Origin: Luminiphilus syltensis NOR5-1B | Lineage (GTDB): Bacteria > Pseudomonadota > Gammaproteobacteria > Pseudomonadales > Halieaceae | Length of the DNA stretch: 64,000 nucleotides | NCBI RefSeq assembly: GCF_000158175.1 | Contig: NZ_DS999411.1 | Location: forward strand, 3,062,749-3,126,748 | Direction of reading: 5' to 3' | Part shown: positions 62,608 to 64,000 of the stretch, in pieces | Layout of the letters: every line of letters starts with the position of its first letter | Numbering within the stretch: the first letter of the stretch is position 1 | Position numbers and translations under genes: made by a program | The notes under the pieces: model-generated | The model's input: the letters and a program-made list of their open reading frames with translations, nothing else | Database searches by the model: none | What the model was told of the DNA's origin: nothing

Positions 62608-63987
62608 TCAGAGTGCCCGCAGGTACCACTGGTAATCCAGATCGGGAATCTGGCTGTGATAATCGTCGCATTCGCCCTGGCGCAGGGTAGCGAACGCCTG
62701 ACAATACTGCTCCCCCAGGTACGCCGGTAGAATTTTTCCGTTACGAAACATCTCAAGAGCAGCATCGAGGCGCTGGGGCAGGGTTACCGGTTGTTGGGTG
62801 AAGTCAGTACTGCGCTCTGCCGGCGGCCCGGGATCGGCGTTGGTGGTAATGCCGTGATGGATCCCAGCAAGCACCGCAGCGACCACCAGGTAGGGATTGG
62901 TGTCGGCGCCGGAGATGCGGTGTTCAATGCGACGACTCTTGTCATCGGAGGCCGGTATTCGCAGGGCGACCTCGCGATGATCGTAGCCCCAGCTCGGGCG
63001 CGATGGTGCGAATTCGCCGCGGGTAAATCGGCGATAAGAGTTGACGTTGGGTGCGAAAATCGCCATCGATTCGTTAACCGCTTCAGCCAGGCCGCCCACC
63101 GCGGCGCGCAGCGTAGGGCTATCGATCGGCGCCTGCCCGGGCTCGATGTCGGCGAAAATGTTATCCCCTGAAGCGTTATAAACACTCGCGTGAATATGCA
63201 TGCCGCTACCGGCAATGTCGGCAAAAGGCTTGGCCATAAAGGTAGCCGCGTAGCCATGCTGCCGAGCAACGCACTTGACAATTCGTCGCAACAACGGCGC
63301 GTGGCTGGCAGCCAAAATAGCGTCTTTCTGGTGATGCGTGTTGATCTCCCACTGCCCCGGCGAAAACTCGCTGTGTATTGCGGTCAGCGGCACGTCGTGT
63401 AGCTGGCAGGCTTTGCGAACGCCCTCAAGAAACGGCTCGCAGTCGATCAGGTCATCAGGCATGCAGTACTGAATACCCTGCTGGCTCAGGCCGGTACCCG
63501 TAATCCTTCCAGTTAGTGGTTTCGGCCGCGGCCCATCGCCATTTTCGAGCAGGTAAAACTCCAATTCGGTAGCCACCACCGGCGATAGGCCCCCAGCCTT
63601 GTAGCGCTTGAGTACTGAGAGCAAGGGTGACCGGGGATCCATCCAGGCCAAGCTGCCATCGTCATTGGCAAATCCGGTCACCACCTGCGCCGTCGGTGAA
63701 TCGAGCCAGGGCACCCGGGCCAGTGTTCCTGAAATCGGCCGCAGTAACTGATCGGGGTCACCGCCGATGATGTTGAGGTCTAAACCGTCGTACAGATCAC
63801 CGCGAATACCCAGCAGCGGAATCGTAATCGGAACCGTAAACTTACCTTCGAAAAGTCCGGCAAATTCGCTGCGCTGGATACGCTTGCAGCGGAGCAAGCC
63901 GTGCATGTCCGGCATCAACAGCTCCAGGAGCTCAATATCAGGGTTCTCGCCAATAAACGCTTCGAGCTCTTCAGGCTGTGCAAACAC
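62608..63987 (-). CDS. glutamine synthetase family protein (gamma-glutamylamine synthetase-like)
   Basis: ATP-dependent ligase of 459 residues. Metal- and substrate-binding signatures are ATELEFYLL, IHSEFSPGQWEINTHH, HGYAATFMAKPFADIAGSGMHIHAS and RIEHRISGADTNPYLV. Length and the MAKPF.D..GSGMH pattern fit the PuuA-type gamma-glutamyl-polyamine synthetase group rather than housekeeping GlnA. GTG start with GGAGGAG 6 bases upstream, so the gene is complete within the window. Likely role: gamma-glutamylation of an amine as the first step of its degradation. Convergent with the NTF2/AraC regulator, 91 bases apart. Confidence 0.9.
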   Translation of the reverse strand: MFAQPEELEAFIGENPDIELLELLMPDMHGLLRCKRIQRSEFAGLFEGKFTVPITIPLLGIRGDLYDGLDLNIIGGDPDQLLRPISGTLARVPWLDSPTAQVVTGFANDDGSLAWMDPRSPLLSVLKRYKAGGLSPVVATELEFYLLENGDGPRPKPLTGRITGTGLSQQGIQYCMPDDLIDCEPFLEGVRKACQLHDVPLTAIHSEFSPGQWEINTHHQKDAILAASHAPLLRRIVKCVARQHGYAATFMAKPFADIAGSGMHIHASVYNASGDNIFADIEPGQAPIDSPTLRAAVGGLAEAVNESMAIFAPNVNSYRRFTRGEFAPSRPSWGYDHREVALRIPASDDKSRRIEHRISGADTNPYLVVAAVLAGIHHGITTNADPGPPAERSTDFTQQPVTLPQRLDAALEMFRNGKILPAYLGEQYCQAFATLRQGECDDYHSQIPDLDYQWYLRAL

Positions 63988-64000
63988 CGCTTTCTCCTCC

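Noticed and set aside
1-64000. CRISPR arrays, tRNA/rRNA genes, insertion sequences and prophage
   Set aside because: No regularly spaced repeats, cloverleaf-like conserved RNA segments, transposases or integrases were recognised anywhere in the window.

Overview
The window reads as a chromosomal segment of a marine gammaproteobacterium, most likely of the Halieaceae/OM60-NOR5 or a neighbouring Cellvibrionales lineage. This placement rests on gene content only: moderately high GC, several TonB-dependent receptors whose mature proteins open with a LEEVVVTA-type segment, FadL, two FadB-type beta-oxidation enzymes, TPR-sulfotransferases, Tat-exported flavoproteins and LrgAB. I saw no tRNA, rRNA, CRISPR array, insertion sequence or phage gene.

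Bases 1-16856 form one long plus-strand catabolic region. It holds a TonB receptor (cut by the window edge), a Tat-targeted small subunit with a cysteine-bearing GMC dehydrogenase, an enoyl-CoA hydratase/3-hydroxyacyl-CoA dehydrogenase, an acyl-CoA ligase, a thiolase-fold protein lacking thiolase catalytic residues, a DUF35 zinc-ribbon partner, an SDR, a Rieske oxygenase alpha/beta pair, and a homoprotocatechuate meta-cleavage set (hpaE, hpaD, hpaF, hpaH, hpaI). The ligase + SCPx-like thiolase + DUF35 + Rieske alpha/beta set is the same combination as ipfABDEF of Sphingomonas Ibu-2, which removes the acid side chain of aryl-acetic acids as an acyl-CoA and leaves a catechol. Joining that set to an hpa ring-fission route is the most interesting feature of the window. 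A perfect 16-bp palindrome overlaps a predicted -10 element in front of hpaE.

Bases 16853-23000 hold housekeeping and membrane genes: a DUF2452-like protein, a hotdog thioesterase, PurU, an aspartic protease, a membrane-anchored cytochrome c, a sterol desaturase-family hydroxylase and a FadL porin. Bases 23248-32486 hold an RND efflux adaptor and pump, PPK2, an SRAP peptidase, and a thiolase/FadJ-like beta-oxidation pair. Bases 32682-39159 hold an LrgA-LrgB-MFS operon, a DUF2892 protein, two glutathione transferases, a PH-domain protein, a periplasmic cyclophilin and a hemolysin III protein.

Bases 39335-43978 contain tandem paralogous Tat flavoproteins resembling spermidine dehydrogenase, then a secreted cupin. 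Bases 44081-53706, on the minus strand, hold two TonB receptors alternating with two TPR-sulfotransferases, plus an aspartyl beta-hydroxylase-type protein. The two receptors share a 12-bp upstream motif. Bases 53841-63987 contain a DUF4915/TIGR03032-like protein, a cytoplasmic molybdopterin oxidoreductase, two PYROXD2-like flavoproteins, a GcvT-like aminomethyltransferase, an NTF2/AraC fusion regulator and a PuuA-like glutamine synthetase. The flavoproteins, GcvT-like protein and ligase suggest amine or one-carbon catabolism.
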